DNA of 64,000 bases from Shewanella sp. KT0246 (GTDB lineage: Bacteria > Pseudomonadota > Gammaproteobacteria > Enterobacterales > Shewanellaceae), in the NCBI RefSeq assembly GCF_019654955.1, contig NZ_BPEV01000006.1, forward strand, positions 62,001 to 126,000, read 5' to 3'. Below the pieces are notes generated by a model. The model did no database searches, was not told the origin of the DNA, and worked only from the letters and a program-made list of their open reading frames with translations. Shown here in pieces: positions 36,394-45,003 of this stretch. The position numbers and the translations under genes were made by a program. The stretch's first letter is position 1. Every line of letters begins with the position of its first letter.

Positions 36394-36510
36394 AAGCAGA
36401 CTCCTGCGAAGAAAGTGGCGACAGTATAGCCAGCACAGTTGCTGGACTCAATGGTTTGTTTAATTTCAGTTTACATTTGTAAGCTTAAAATATTATACAC
36501 TAGCCCAGAT

Positions 36511-36543
36511 AAAAGAATGGTGCGTTAACATTAACGCACCATT
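36511..36543 (-). terminator. Terminator of the zinc operon
   Basis: A perfect palindromic stem, AATGGTGCGTTAA / TTAACGCACCATT, followed on the minus strand by CTTTTATC, lies downstream of the permease gene. Confidence 0.7.
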
Positions 36544-36596
36544 AATTCTGTAACCTGGCCGCTCAACACGACACCACTACGCTTTGCAATAAGCCA

Positions 36597-37370
36597 TTAA
36601 TCAACCGCTTTAGACTGATTAAATGACAAAATTGTCCGCATAGTAATGGCACTGAAAGCTAACGCTGCCACAATGGCCGCACCGCTAGGCAGATCATAAC
36701 TGGCCGAGAGTATAAGCCCTGCAAGGTATCCAACAAATCCAACCACATAAGCAAGAGCAAGTTGCCCTTTGCCTAAATACTTGTTCAATGCAAGCGCTGG
36801 CAATATCAAAGTACTAAAGACTAAATACACACCAACAAGCTCAACTGATAGTGTAATCACTATCGCGAACAAGAAGTAGAACCCAGAACCATCAAGTACT
36901 TGTGGTCTAAACACCACAAGTAGCAATATCGCAGCAGAGACTATGGCTGGCAACACAAGCTGAGACCAATTAACCCATAATATTTGACCCGACATTAATT
37001 GCTTTAATAACTCTGCTCCATGAGGATCATTTGACAGCAGCAGCATAGCTGCCACAGCACTAAGCACATAAAAGCAACCAATGATCGCTTCAAGCTCATC
37101 AGCAAAGCGTTTTGAAAGCCAAGCAATAAAGCCAGCTCCCGCTATAGCGAACAATGCTGGCATCCATACATGCGAGAAAGGTAACTCCTCAATGCTATGA
37201 TCCATATGCGATACAATCGCGCCTAAAGCCGCCACTTGTGCTATCGCTAAATCGATGAAGATTATTCCGCGCTTGAGCACTTGACGGCCTAATACCACAT
37301 GCGTAGACAGCACCAGTATCCCCGCAACAAATGCGGGGAACAGTATTGGAAGCAGCTCAAGATCTAGCAT
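36597..37370 (-). CDS. Metal (zinc-type) ABC transporter permease
   Basis: A 257-aa ABC-3 family permease with seven or so hydrophobic segments. The family stretch ILSTHVVLGRQVLKRGIIFIDLAIAQVAALGAIV is at the N-terminus. It follows the binding-protein gene by 3 bp. ZnuB-like by family and context. There is no ATPase gene after it, because the operon ends in a terminator. The ATP-binding partner must be coded elsewhere, or the transporter borrows one. Confidence 0.87.
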   Translation of the reverse strand: MLDLELLPILFPAFVAGILVLSTHVVLGRQVLKRGIIFIDLAIAQVAALGAIVSHMDHSIEELPFSHVWMPALFAIAGAGFIAWLSKRFADELEAIIGCFYVLSAVAAMLLLSNDPHGAELLKQLMSGQILWVNWSQLVLPAIVSAAILLLVVFRPQVLDGSGFYFLFAIVITLSVELVGVYLVFSTLILPALALNKYLGKGQLALAYVVGFVGYLAGLILSASYDLPSGAAIVAALAFSAITMRTILSFNQSKAVD

Positions 37371-37373
37371 AAG

Positions 37374-38282
37374 CTATTTCACCTCAGTGAGTAACGTAAG
37401 CACGCTATCATAGAGGCTAAATAGATCCTTGCTATCATCATTACCGCCCACAGACATCGGTAACATCAACACAGGCAAATCAGTTCTTTCACCAAGCCAA
37501 TTTGCTCCGCGCTCATCTTGATATGAAGTGTATAATATCGCCATCACATCACCTTCTTGGCTACGGCTAACAAGCTTAGCTAAATGGCTACTGCTAGGTG
37601 GGATCCCAGGTTTAGGTTCTAAATCAGCAACTTGCTCCATTCCTAGCCAGTTAAACAAGTAACGAAAGCTTGAGTGGTAAGCAATCACTTTCTTACCTTT
37701 AAGCCCTGCTGCTTTTTCTTCCCACAGAGGAATCGCTTTTTGCCACTTTTCAGTAAATGCAGCAAGGTTTGCTTGATAACTCGCCGCCGAATCGGGATCG
37801 AGTTGACTCATCTTGGCCGATAACGCACCTGCGACTTGCAAGAGTCTTCGAGGATCAAAATGCAAGTGTGGATTACCTTTAGCGTGCACATCCCCCATTG
37901 AGCGATCAACTTGCTCAAGTTGATCGAGTGTTTCAATGTGTTCTGCCGCATAAAACAAACCAGCATCTGTTGAACGCACCTTATTATTCGATGCTTTCAT
38001 TTGCAGCATCGGCAGCCAACCTACTTCAAGGTCTGCACCAGCACAAACAACAAGGTCTGCTTGACGCATTTTGGCAATCAAGCTTGGTCTAGCTTGTACT
38101 TGATGCGGGTCTTGTAGAGCACTCGTCGCCGAATACACTTTCGCATCGGGTGCTAGCTCTTGTGCTAACGCAGCGTACTCAGGCTCACATGCAAACACAT
38201 TTAATTTTGCATTTGCAGAGCCTGCCAAAAAGGCACTGCATAAAGCACCTATGGCGATAAGTTTCTTAGAATTGATGCGCAC
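37374..38282 (-). CDS. Metal (zinc-type) ABC transporter substrate-binding protein
   Basis: A 302-aa cluster A-I (ZnuA-like) periplasmic protein with a signal peptide ending near ANA-K. Metal-ligand candidates are His60 (DPHQVQ), His139/His141 (GNPHLHFDP) and His203 (AYHSSF). The long His-rich loop of E. coli ZnuA is missing. The start is a GTG at 38282 inside the porin gene, whose last codons overlap it by 17 bp, with AGGAG upstream. Translational coupling to the porin gene is likely. Confidence 0.88.
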   Translation of the reverse strand: MRINSKKLIAIGALCSAFLAGSANAKLNVFACEPEYAALAQELAPDAKVYSATSALQDPHQVQARPSLIAKMRQADLVVCAGADLEVGWLPMLQMKASNNKVRSTDAGLFYAAEHIETLDQLEQVDRSMGDVHAKGNPHLHFDPRRLLQVAGALSAKMSQLDPDSAASYQANLAAFTEKWQKAIPLWEEKAAGLKGKKVIAYHSSFRYLFNWLGMEQVADLEPKPGIPPSSSHLAKLVSRSQEGDVMAILYTSYQDERGANWLGERTDLPVLMLPMSVGGNDDSKDLFSLYDSVLTLLTEVK

Positions 38283-39474
38283 CGTGAGCTCCTAATGTCA
38301 TAACATACTGAAGAGTGACGATGTTATCGTCTTCAAAACCATCAAAGTTGGTACCCTTCTGATTAGTATATTGTAGACGTACTGTTGAGAAGTGACTGTG
38401 ATGCCACGCTAAACTAAGCTCGGTTTCTTTAAGCTTTTGCGCATCTAAATGATCGCCATGAGCTTCGAATGTATCAACTTCACCGTAACGTAAACCCGCT
38501 GACCAATTAGGAGAGAACTGGTAAACACTGCTTAAGTACCAACCTTCATGGTAGTCATTATTACTTTCTTCACCGTGAGCATCATGCTCTTCATGATCAT
38601 GTTCCTCTTCAAATGAGAAGATATCATTCACACGGAAGTACTCACCGCTCACTGTTAAGTGTTGGTATTTATAGTTACCATTTGGAGCCCATTTGTAGAC
38701 GAAGTCGGCGATGTAAGTGTTTTCACCCGTGTAGGATGCACTATGAGTATGACCTTCATGATCGTGGTCGTCATCAGTATGTTCTTCGTGCTCATCTTCG
38801 CCTTCTACAACACCTTGACCATTTGAGTTACGTAAGTAGCTTAAGCCCACCTGCCATGAACTTGATAAGCCAATATCACCACCAAATTTAGTGAAAGCTG
38901 AATAAACACCTACCGTGTCGAAATCGCGCTCGCCATGCTCATCTTCGGCGCGCATCTTGTCACCTTTGAACGCTTCAACACCCATTGTCCAATATAGATC
39001 AGTTGGCGCAACATAAGTTAAACGCACACCGTCATCAAAATAATGGCCACCCATAAAGGCACGGTAAGCACCGGGACGGTCTACGAATGCATCTGTGTGT
39101 AAATGCTGGTTATTTAAGTAACCCACATCAGATAAGAAACGACCTGCACGAATACCTAAACCAGCTGGTAGACCCATGGTTTGAATAAAGGCTTCTTCAA
39201 GTTCAATTTCAGTTTCGCCATCGTGGCTTTCTAATATTGCGGTCACTTTACCGTAAAACATGTCATCTATATTGGCACTGATGGCCAGTTCAGTTTCACC
39301 TAAACCAAATCCTTCTTCACGGCCGCCTAAGCCACGATCGCCAGATTGATAAAAACCATCAAGCACAGCACTGATATTAGGGTTAGTTAAACTTGAATCT
39401 TCTGCAATCGCATGTGATGAAACGATAGCGCACGCAGCGGCAACCAATGAAAGGCGTTTGTTTAAATAAGACAT
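38266..39474 (-). CDS. His-rich outer-membrane porin-like protein of the zinc operon
   Basis: A 402-aa predicted beta-barrel with signal peptide (ASSHAIA-ED region) and C-terminal aromatic residue (HQF). Two insertions are dense in His, Asp and Glu, near residues 225-250 (EDEHEEHTDDDHDHEGHTH) and 295-315 (EEEHDHEEHDAHGEE). They are probably extracellular loops that gather zinc. Start at 39474 has GGAG upstream; the longer frame from 39528 adds an unlikely 18 residues before the signal. It overlaps the binding-protein start. The substrate is inferred from the operon. Confidence 0.85.
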   Translation of the reverse strand: MSYLNKRLSLVAAACAIVSSHAIAEDSSLTNPNISAVLDGFYQSGDRGLGGREEGFGLGETELAISANIDDMFYGKVTAILESHDGETEIELEEAFIQTMGLPAGLGIRAGRFLSDVGYLNNQHLHTDAFVDRPGAYRAFMGGHYFDDGVRLTYVAPTDLYWTMGVEAFKGDKMRAEDEHGERDFDTVGVYSAFTKFGGDIGLSSSWQVGLSYLRNSNGQGVVEGEDEHEEHTDDDHDHEGHTHSASYTGENTYIADFVYKWAPNGNYKYQHLTVSGEYFRVNDIFSFEEEHDHEEHDAHGEESNNDYHEGWYLSSVYQFSPNWSAGLRYGEVDTFEAHGDHLDAQKLKETELSLAWHHSHFSTVRLQYTNQKGTNFDGFEDDNIVTLQYVMTLGAHGAHQF

Positions 39475-39594
39475 TTTATCTCCAAAATACAACAAGTATT
39501 CGGCTATCCATTTTGATAGTCGAATCAATTGCTCACACGTAAACCAATAAACGGCCGTGTTTAATGAGCATAATAATTATTAAAAATATGTTGA

Positions 39595-39894
39595 TTAGGA
39601 GAAAACAGGAGGGGCGCGACTGTGATAAACGACCTGATGTACGCTGTATGAAACAACAATAAACTCAACTTCAGACTCAAAGGTTTGTTTAGCTACTGCA
39701 AGTTTGAATTCAGTACTAGGAAGTGTTTTATTTAACTGATGTTGATGAAAGCATAAAGTACAGTGTGTACTTGCCCCTTCATCATGATGGCTTGAGTCAT
39801 GTGCAGATACCGCAAACGACAAAAGCACCAGCATGGCTGAAAGCCAAACTGCTATTCCTTGTCTTATTCGCGTCGAATTAATCAATGCACACAT
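39595..39894 (-). CDS. Small His/Cys-rich exported protein (zinc chaperone-like)
   Basis: A 99-aa protein with an N-terminal signal (WLSAMLVLLSFAVSAHD) followed by HDSSHHDEGASTHCTLCFHQHQ, a cluster of His and two Cys suited to zinc binding. It resembles the DUF2946-like proteins annotated as zinc-uptake chaperones in Shewanella. First gene of the operon with the His-rich porin, binding protein and permease. Probably controlled by Zur, but I could not identify a convincing Zur box. Confidence 0.75.
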   Translation of the reverse strand: MCALINSTRIRQGIAVWLSAMLVLLSFAVSAHDSSHHDEGASTHCTLCFHQHQLNKTLPSTEFKLAVAKQTFESEVEFIVVSYSVHQVVYHSRAPPVFS

Positions 39895-40106
39895 CTCAAT
39901 TAGTTTTAAAAATCGTGCTTATATTAAAAAATATTTAAAAAAAAGCAACCAATAGAATGTTACAAATCACTTTTTACAAAAATTTGTGACTTACAATAGC
40001 AACTTAAGCCGAACAAGATTATGCTATTTAAGATTAGCTTAAGCTGAAAAAGCTAAAATATTAGCCATATATAGCAACTTATACAGCCTAAATAGAGGAT
40101 TTAACT

Positions 40107-40232
40107 ATGATGAATTTGCTCAAAGACAACATCGGTATTATTTTAACCATGGTGATCATTGGTGTTGTTGTACTTGGCGGTATTTATTACGTTGAAGCAG
40201 CTTTAGAAAACCAAGTACAAGTTGTTGACTAA
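40107..40232 (+). CDS. 41-residue single-TM membrane protein
   Basis: MMNLLKDNIGIILTMVIIG... to ...QVQVVD, 41 aa, with GAGG 8 bp before the ATG. A charged N-terminus (K6, D7) is followed by a long hydrophobic helix (about 9-29) and a polar tail. I do not recognise the family. The good ribosome site and clean amphipathic layout support a real gene. It stands alone between the zinc operon and a convergent zinc-ribbon gene. Confidence 0.65.
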   Translation: MMNLLKDNIGIILTMVIIGVVVLGGIYYVEAALENQVQVVD

Positions 40233-40270
40233 TATTCAATTGATGGGTCTGTTATTTAAGCCCTTTTGAT

Positions 40271-40582
40271 TTAAGCATCTTCCTCAGGTGCTTCTATCAC
40301 AAGAAGATGATCCATCAAATGCGTTACCCCTGTTAATATCAGCGATAGCATAATCACAGGGGTAATGATATTAGCAAGTCCTGCCACAAAATATCCTGTA
40401 ATAGCTGCAATCAAAGCCGTATAAAACCCTATCACTTTTAGCACTGTTAATATTCCGTGGCGCCCTAACCATGCCTGACAGTGGTAACACTGTATATGCG
40501 CAGAAAACCCTTTGCCACGAGTTCCTGTAATTTTAGTCACTGAAATGGGTTTGTGACAATGAGCGCATTGCAAAACAGCCAT
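40271..40582 (-). CDS. Zinc-ribbon, two-TM membrane protein of unknown function
   Basis: A 103-aa protein. The N-terminal CAHC...CYHC pairs (about residues 6-9 and 32-35) form a likely zinc ribbon. Two hydrophobic segments follow (about 47-68 and 70-90), then an acidic tail. I do not recognise a named family. It is divergent from the mscS-like gene. Confidence 0.7.
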   Translation of the reverse strand: MAVLQCAHCHKPISVTKITGTRGKGFSAHIQCYHCQAWLGRHGILTVLKVIGFYTALIAAITGYFVAGLANIITPVIMLSLILTGVTHLMDHLLVIEAPEEDA

Positions 40583-40689
40583 ATTAAATCTACCGAAAAA
40601 TAAAAAGTGCGTAAGTCTAGCAAATTATCGTCAAACTTCCCGCAATAACTTATCATTAGATTTCTACTATATTGACAGGAAGTTTTACC

Positions 40690-42315
40690 ATGCCAAGAAT
40701 TCTGTTTATTATTTGCTGTTTTTTCAGTGTAATTAGCTTTTCTGGTGCCAGTTATGCAGCTGAAGTCAGCCCAGCAACCGATAATAAAATTCAACAATTA
40801 CAACAAAAGATTGATACCGATATTATCTGGCTCAAAACCGCTAAAGGTGAATTAAAAGACGTCAGCGAATATCGTATCCGAAACAAAACCAATTTATTAC
40901 GTGAAGAATTGGCGACCCTCGTAAATCAACCTGATCCAGATGTTGGATACCTAGTACCACAGGTAAACAAACAATTGGTGTTTCTTGATAAAGTTGGTCA
41001 GTACCTTGACGAAAGAGTCAATGAATTAAAGCTTCAATTAGGCGGTGATAATGATGCGTCAATTATGCAGAAAATCATCAAGCGAGAAGAAGACCGCGAT
41101 CATTTTCTTGAAGCTGAACTCGAAACCATTAATTGGGGCAAGACCCTTAACATTAATGTCGACAATGCTGAAGCTGCATTGAAAGCAGAAGTACTACTCC
41201 GCGCTGATTATTTTGAAAGTTTAGTAACCTATACTCAGGCACAGTTAAAAATTGCCATAGCCGATGCATCTGATGCAGGAGCCGATATTACCGCAGAGCA
41301 AAAAAGTGAAGTCAATTTGCTTAAAGATCGCCTAGCCATGCACACAGAAAGCTTAAATGTTGCTGTTAATATGATGGAATCATTAGGCGAAGATACCACG
41401 CAGATTAAACAAACCCTATTTAGTGTTTCAGGAGATATCACTCAAGATGTACTTAATTTTGATGTAGCGTCAAGCCTAATTGAAGAATGGATGACTATTG
41501 CTAAAAACCAAGCATTAGAGAATGGCGCAGGTATTACGTTTAAAGTGATCATCTTTTTAATCATTTTATTTTTAGCAAGCTTAGTCGCTAAGCTAGTTCG
41601 TAAGGTCGTTCGCAAAGCCGTTAATTCATCTAAATTAAATTTCAGTATGCTACTGCAAGATTTCTTTACCTCAATCTCAGGTAACGTTATTTATGTGCTG
41701 GGTTTGCTGATTGCGCTATCACAGCTTGGGTTTGAGTTAGCACCATTATTGGCTGGTTTCGGTATTGCTGGTGTAATTATTGGTTTTGCATTGCAAGACA
41801 CCTTATCAAACTTTGCGTCTGGCATGATGATCTTAGTCTACCGTCCTTTCGATGTCGGCGACTTGATAAATGCTGCGGGTGTCACAGGACGAGTAAGTCA
41901 CATGAGCTTAGTGTCAACCACAGTTAAAACCTTAGATAATCAACGATTAATTGTTCCAAACAACAAAATTTGGGGTGATACCATTAATAATATCACCGTA
42001 GAGCGAGAACGCCGTGTGGATATGACATTTGGGATTGGTTACGGTGATGATATTCCTAAAGCTGAAAAGATTCTTACTGATATTGTTATGGCCCACCCTA
42101 AAGTGAAGCAATTCCCTGAGCCGATGATAAAGTTACACCTACTAGGTGAGTCATCAGTTGACTTTATTGTTCGCCCTTGGGCAGACCCAATCGATTATTG
42201 GGACGTTTATTGGGACATTACTCGCGAAGTGAAAATGCAGTTTGACGCACAAGGTGTGAGCATTCCATTCCCACAGCGCGATGTACATATTTACCACGAG
42301 AAAGCAGCGGACTAG
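40690..42315 (+). CDS. Mechanosensitive channel, MscS family
   Basis: A 541-aa protein with a signal peptide (SGASYA-AE), a long periplasmic helical/coiled region (about 25-260), three or so TM segments (about 275-380) and a cytoplasmic MscS domain. The pore helix and beta-domain motif GFGIAGVIIGFALQDTLSNFASGMMILVYRPFDVGD is clear. Start at 40690 has AGGAAG upstream. Larger than E. coli MscS (286 aa) because of the N-terminal extension, as in YbdG/YnaI/MscM-like channels. Protects against hypo-osmotic shock. Confidence 0.92.
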   Translation: MPRILFIICCFFSVISFSGASYAAEVSPATDNKIQQLQQKIDTDIIWLKTAKGELKDVSEYRIRNKTNLLREELATLVNQPDPDVGYLVPQVNKQLVFLDKVGQYLDERVNELKLQLGGDNDASIMQKIIKREEDRDHFLEAELETINWGKTLNINVDNAEAALKAEVLLRADYFESLVTYTQAQLKIAIADASDAGADITAEQKSEVNLLKDRLAMHTESLNVAVNMMESLGEDTTQIKQTLFSVSGDITQDVLNFDVASSLIEEWMTIAKNQALENGAGITFKVIIFLIILFLASLVAKLVRKVVRKAVNSSKLNFSMLLQDFFTSISGNVIYVLGLLIALSQLGFELAPLLAGFGIAGVIIGFALQDTLSNFASGMMILVYRPFDVGDLINAAGVTGRVSHMSLVSTTVKTLDNQRLIVPNNKIWGDTINNITVERERRVDMTFGIGYGDDIPKAEKILTDIVMAHPKVKQFPEPMIKLHLLGESSVDFIVRPWADPIDYWDVYWDITREVKMQFDAQGVSIPFPQRDVHIYHEKAAD

Positions 42316-42354
42316 CTCTGTAACTAGTCTTATAAATATTTTGACTACTGCAAC

Positions 42355-42386
42355 AAAAAGCCCGAGTGAATTCACTCGGGCTTTTT
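42355..42386. terminator. Bidirectional terminator
   Basis: AAAAAGCCCGAGTGAATTCACTCGGGCTTTTT, perfect palindrome between the convergent mscS-like and maoC-like genes. Confidence 0.93.
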
Positions 42387-42426
42387 AATTAGTTTTATTT
42401 AACTCTTGCCAGTTAATCGCTTTCAA

Positions 42427-43296
42427 CTAATCAAGGTAAGTCATGTTACCGAGTAAGTGTGGGCGACGACCTTTGATATCGCGCATTTCAAAGCGCTTAC
42501 CATTTTCCATACTTTCAAAAGCAAATGTCACTTGCGAAGGCATAAATACCGGCAATTTAAATTCAACCTCGACTTTGAAAGGACGATGACCAATAAATTG
42601 CATGAGTGCCGCTAGCGATCGTGCTTTAGACCACATGCCATGAGCCAACACACGTTCAAACCCAAAACGTTTAGACACTACAGGATGTAAGTGGATTAAA
42701 TTATAATCTCCAGATGCTTTGGCATATTTACGGCCTAAGTCTTCCGGTAATGTCCACGTTTGGACATCTTCCCATGCCATATCAGATGCCCGTGGTGGTC
42801 TTGCTCTACGCCCTTTTGACTCGATACGATAAAGGTAAGTTGATAACGCTTCCCAAACGAGTTCATCACCAACATAAATTTTAGAAACAAGTTCGAATTC
42901 AAGACCGGCATCTGTCGTTTGACTTGAAGTCAGCTCACAATGCACATCAAACACTTCATCTGCACCAATTGGGCGATATAAGCTGATACTGTTCTTTAAA
43001 TGGATCATTCCGAGCAGCGGAAAGGTAATCGCTTTATCGGTAAAAATCGTGGCGTGCAATCTAAATGCAAGCACATACAAGAAGGTTGGCGGCAGAATTT
43101 TACCGTCAAAATCAAACTCGCACACTTCAGCATACTGGTTGATTTTCTTGCCAGCGACTTCAATCCCTTTAGCCTGTACTTTCACATTCGGCAAAGGTTG
43201 TTCATCCCAACCGGGCTTACGGGTCAGTAATATCTTTCGATATAATGACAACAAAGATGGCATCGAAGCTAATTCTATAGCGTAATCGTTACTCAA
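42427..43296 (-). CDS. MaoC-like (hot-dog fold) acyl dehydratase
   Basis: A 289-aa double hot-dog protein. The C-terminal half carries the hydratase-2 motif YAKASGDYNLIHLHP, with the catalytic Asp and His, followed by LAHGMWSKARSLAAL. The N-terminal half lacks the motif, as is usual for double hot-dog enzymes. Acts on (R)-3-hydroxyacyl/enoyl thioesters; exact substrate unknown. Confidence 0.85.
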   Translation of the reverse strand: MSNDYAIELASMPSLLSLYRKILLTRKPGWDEQPLPNVKVQAKGIEVAGKKINQYAEVCEFDFDGKILPPTFLYVLAFRLHATIFTDKAITFPLLGMIHLKNSISLYRPIGADEVFDVHCELTSSQTTDAGLEFELVSKIYVGDELVWEALSTYLYRIESKGRRARPPRASDMAWEDVQTWTLPEDLGRKYAKASGDYNLIHLHPVVSKRFGFERVLAHGMWSKARSLAALMQFIGHRPFKVEVEFKLPVFMPSQVTFAFESMENGKRFEMRDIKGRRPHLLGNMTYLD

Positions 43297-43455
43297 ATGA
43301 GTTACCTTTTCTGTAAATAACGGAAAACGCAGTATTTAGCTAACCTAAACACTGCGTCATAAATTGTTTCATTGGCATTATTATACATCTAGATTGGTAA
43401 CATCAGTCAAAAAATGACTAACATTGCTAATTAATCAAGAATTAAATTCACATTC

Positions 43456-44367
43456 CTAATACGCATTACACCTCATTTCCCAACAATCAACCACGCTTAG
43501 CCCTGATTTTTGTAACAACTCTGGCAGGGCTTGCTGACCAACAACATGGCCAGCACCGACGATCACAAACAGTTTTTGGTAATCGGTTTGGGCTAACATA
43601 TCAACAATTCGCTGCGTCATAGTATGGTTTCGCTGCCAAAGTAATTTGTCGAGTAACTCATCAGAATCTTCTGCTTGGTGCTCCATAATATCTGCAATGG
43701 CTTGATGGTCGCCGCTACGCCACGCCGAAACAAGTTTTAGCATTTCGTCATCGGTTGCATTGATCGCTTCATCCAATAATTGCGCTTGGGTTTTATCTGA
43801 AAAAGAAGAAATGAGGTCAAACTGAAATTCCACGCTTTCTAGTTCAAGTAATGGTTTTGCAGGATCCCGAGCTATAAAAGTCACATCGACCCCCGCTTCA
43901 GGTGTTAAGCCTAAAGCAGCAAATCGCCATACCCCAATTTGATTTGCTTGTAGCCAAGTAGCTAAAGGCTTTAATCCATCACACATGGTTTGATTCTGGC
44001 CACAAAACACTGGATATAAGCGGGCAATATCTGGCTGTTTTGCTTTGGCAAAACCATACTCTTGCAGAAGCTGTTGCACATTAGCTCTAGTCACATCCGC
44101 TTCAATCACTAAGGCATCAGACTCCACAAAAGCTTGCTCAATCTGCAGTGGTAAAGGATAAAAATCAGCTTTACCAATATGAATAGAACCTAATAAGTAG
44201 ACTTCTTTGCCTTGGTAGTTTGCTTTAAAAAATGGTGGTTTATCTGAATCTGCGGCAAAGACACTACCACCAACTAACAATGATAAAACCACCAGTGCGG
44301 ATACTTTTTTGCTGTAAAACTGCAGCATCATTGCGATTTTTAACGGTATTTGACTTGTTAGTACCAT
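43456..44367 (-). CDS. TraB/GumN-family protein
   Basis: A 303-aa protein with a hydrophobic signal segment (about 24-38). The TraB/GumN markers are YLLGSIHIGKADFYPLP, the acidic VIEADVTR and, near the C-terminus, LFVIVGAGHVVGQQALPELL. Members are thought to be metal-dependent peptidase-like proteins of the Tiki superfamily. Start at 44367 has AAGGGG upstream; a downstream ATG pair at 44331/44328 lacks one. It ends in a Cys pair (CWEMRCNAY). Probably periplasmic. Confidence 0.85.
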   Translation of the reverse strand: MVLTSQIPLKIAMMLQFYSKKVSALVVLSLLVGGSVFAADSDKPPFFKANYQGKEVYLLGSIHIGKADFYPLPLQIEQAFVESDALVIEADVTRANVQQLLQEYGFAKAKQPDIARLYPVFCGQNQTMCDGLKPLATWLQANQIGVWRFAALGLTPEAGVDVTFIARDPAKPLLELESVEFQFDLISSFSDKTQAQLLDEAINATDDEMLKLVSAWRSGDHQAIADIMEHQAEDSDELLDKLLWQRNHTMTQRIVDMLAQTDYQKLFVIVGAGHVVGQQALPELLQKSGLSVVDCWEMRCNAY

Positions 44368-44417
44368 GCCAGCCCCTTATAATTTAGCTTAATATTATGA
44401 TGTTAAATGAGGCTATC

Positions 44418-44729
44418 ATGCCGTATACCCAAGTTATCCATCAATTAAAAGAAAGTCTACAAACAGGATACCGCCAAGCCATTGATGCCGATAAAAGACT
44501 CGATGAGTTGCGTCAAGCTGGCCATGGCAAGTTTGTGGCAATTTTCACAGAAGAACAAGGCTTTAGCCAAAAAAGCAACCGCTTTTTACCCTATGTTCAG
44601 GAACTTGCGAATGAGTTAGAAGAGCTACAAGGCCTAACCCATATTCCACCTGAAGCGCTGGAAGCCCACGTGAAAAAAATTGGTGCTTTACTGCAAACCC
44701 TGCATTTGTTTAAGCAAAATACTAAATAA
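44418..44729 (+). CDS. Hypothetical helical protein
   Basis: A 103-aa protein, start at 44418 with GAGG 5 bp upstream. Predicted all-helical and cytoplasmic (MPYTQVIHQLKESLQTGYRQAIDADKRLDELRQAG, then LANELEELQGL). No cysteine or catalytic motif. I do not recognise the family. Divergent from the TraB-like gene, with a terminator 25 bp after its stop. Confidence 0.75.
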   Translation: MPYTQVIHQLKESLQTGYRQAIDADKRLDELRQAGHGKFVAIFTEEQGFSQKSNRFLPYVQELANELEELQGLTHIPPEALEAHVKKIGALLQTLHLFKQNTK

Positions 44730-44750
44730 GCCAACTAAGCATATTCACGT

Positions 44751-44774
44751 AACGCAGCCTTCTGGCTGCGTTTT
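44751..44774 (+). terminator. Rho-independent terminator
   Basis: AACGCAGCC-TTCT-GGCTGCGTTTT, a 9-bp GC-rich stem with a stable tetraloop and short T-run. Confidence 0.85.
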
Positions 44775-45003
44775 AGTTTTATCGACAGCTTTATCATCTG
44801 AAACAAAATACTCCGCACAAATCACTCATACAAAACACTCAAAAACTTTTAGTCGCCCATATTCACACTTGAAGACTTTATTTCACCATGAACACTTTTC
44901 AAGTTAATACTCTGATTTTAATAACTTACTCAGCATAGCCGACATAATTCTGTCATTTTTCTGCAATAGACTGACCCAATTACTTTTTGATGGGATTGAT
45001 AGA

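Noticed and set aside
44680-44907. 75-codon plus frame after the 103-aa hypothetical gene
   Set aside because: Overlaps that gene's end and crosses its terminator; no start signal.
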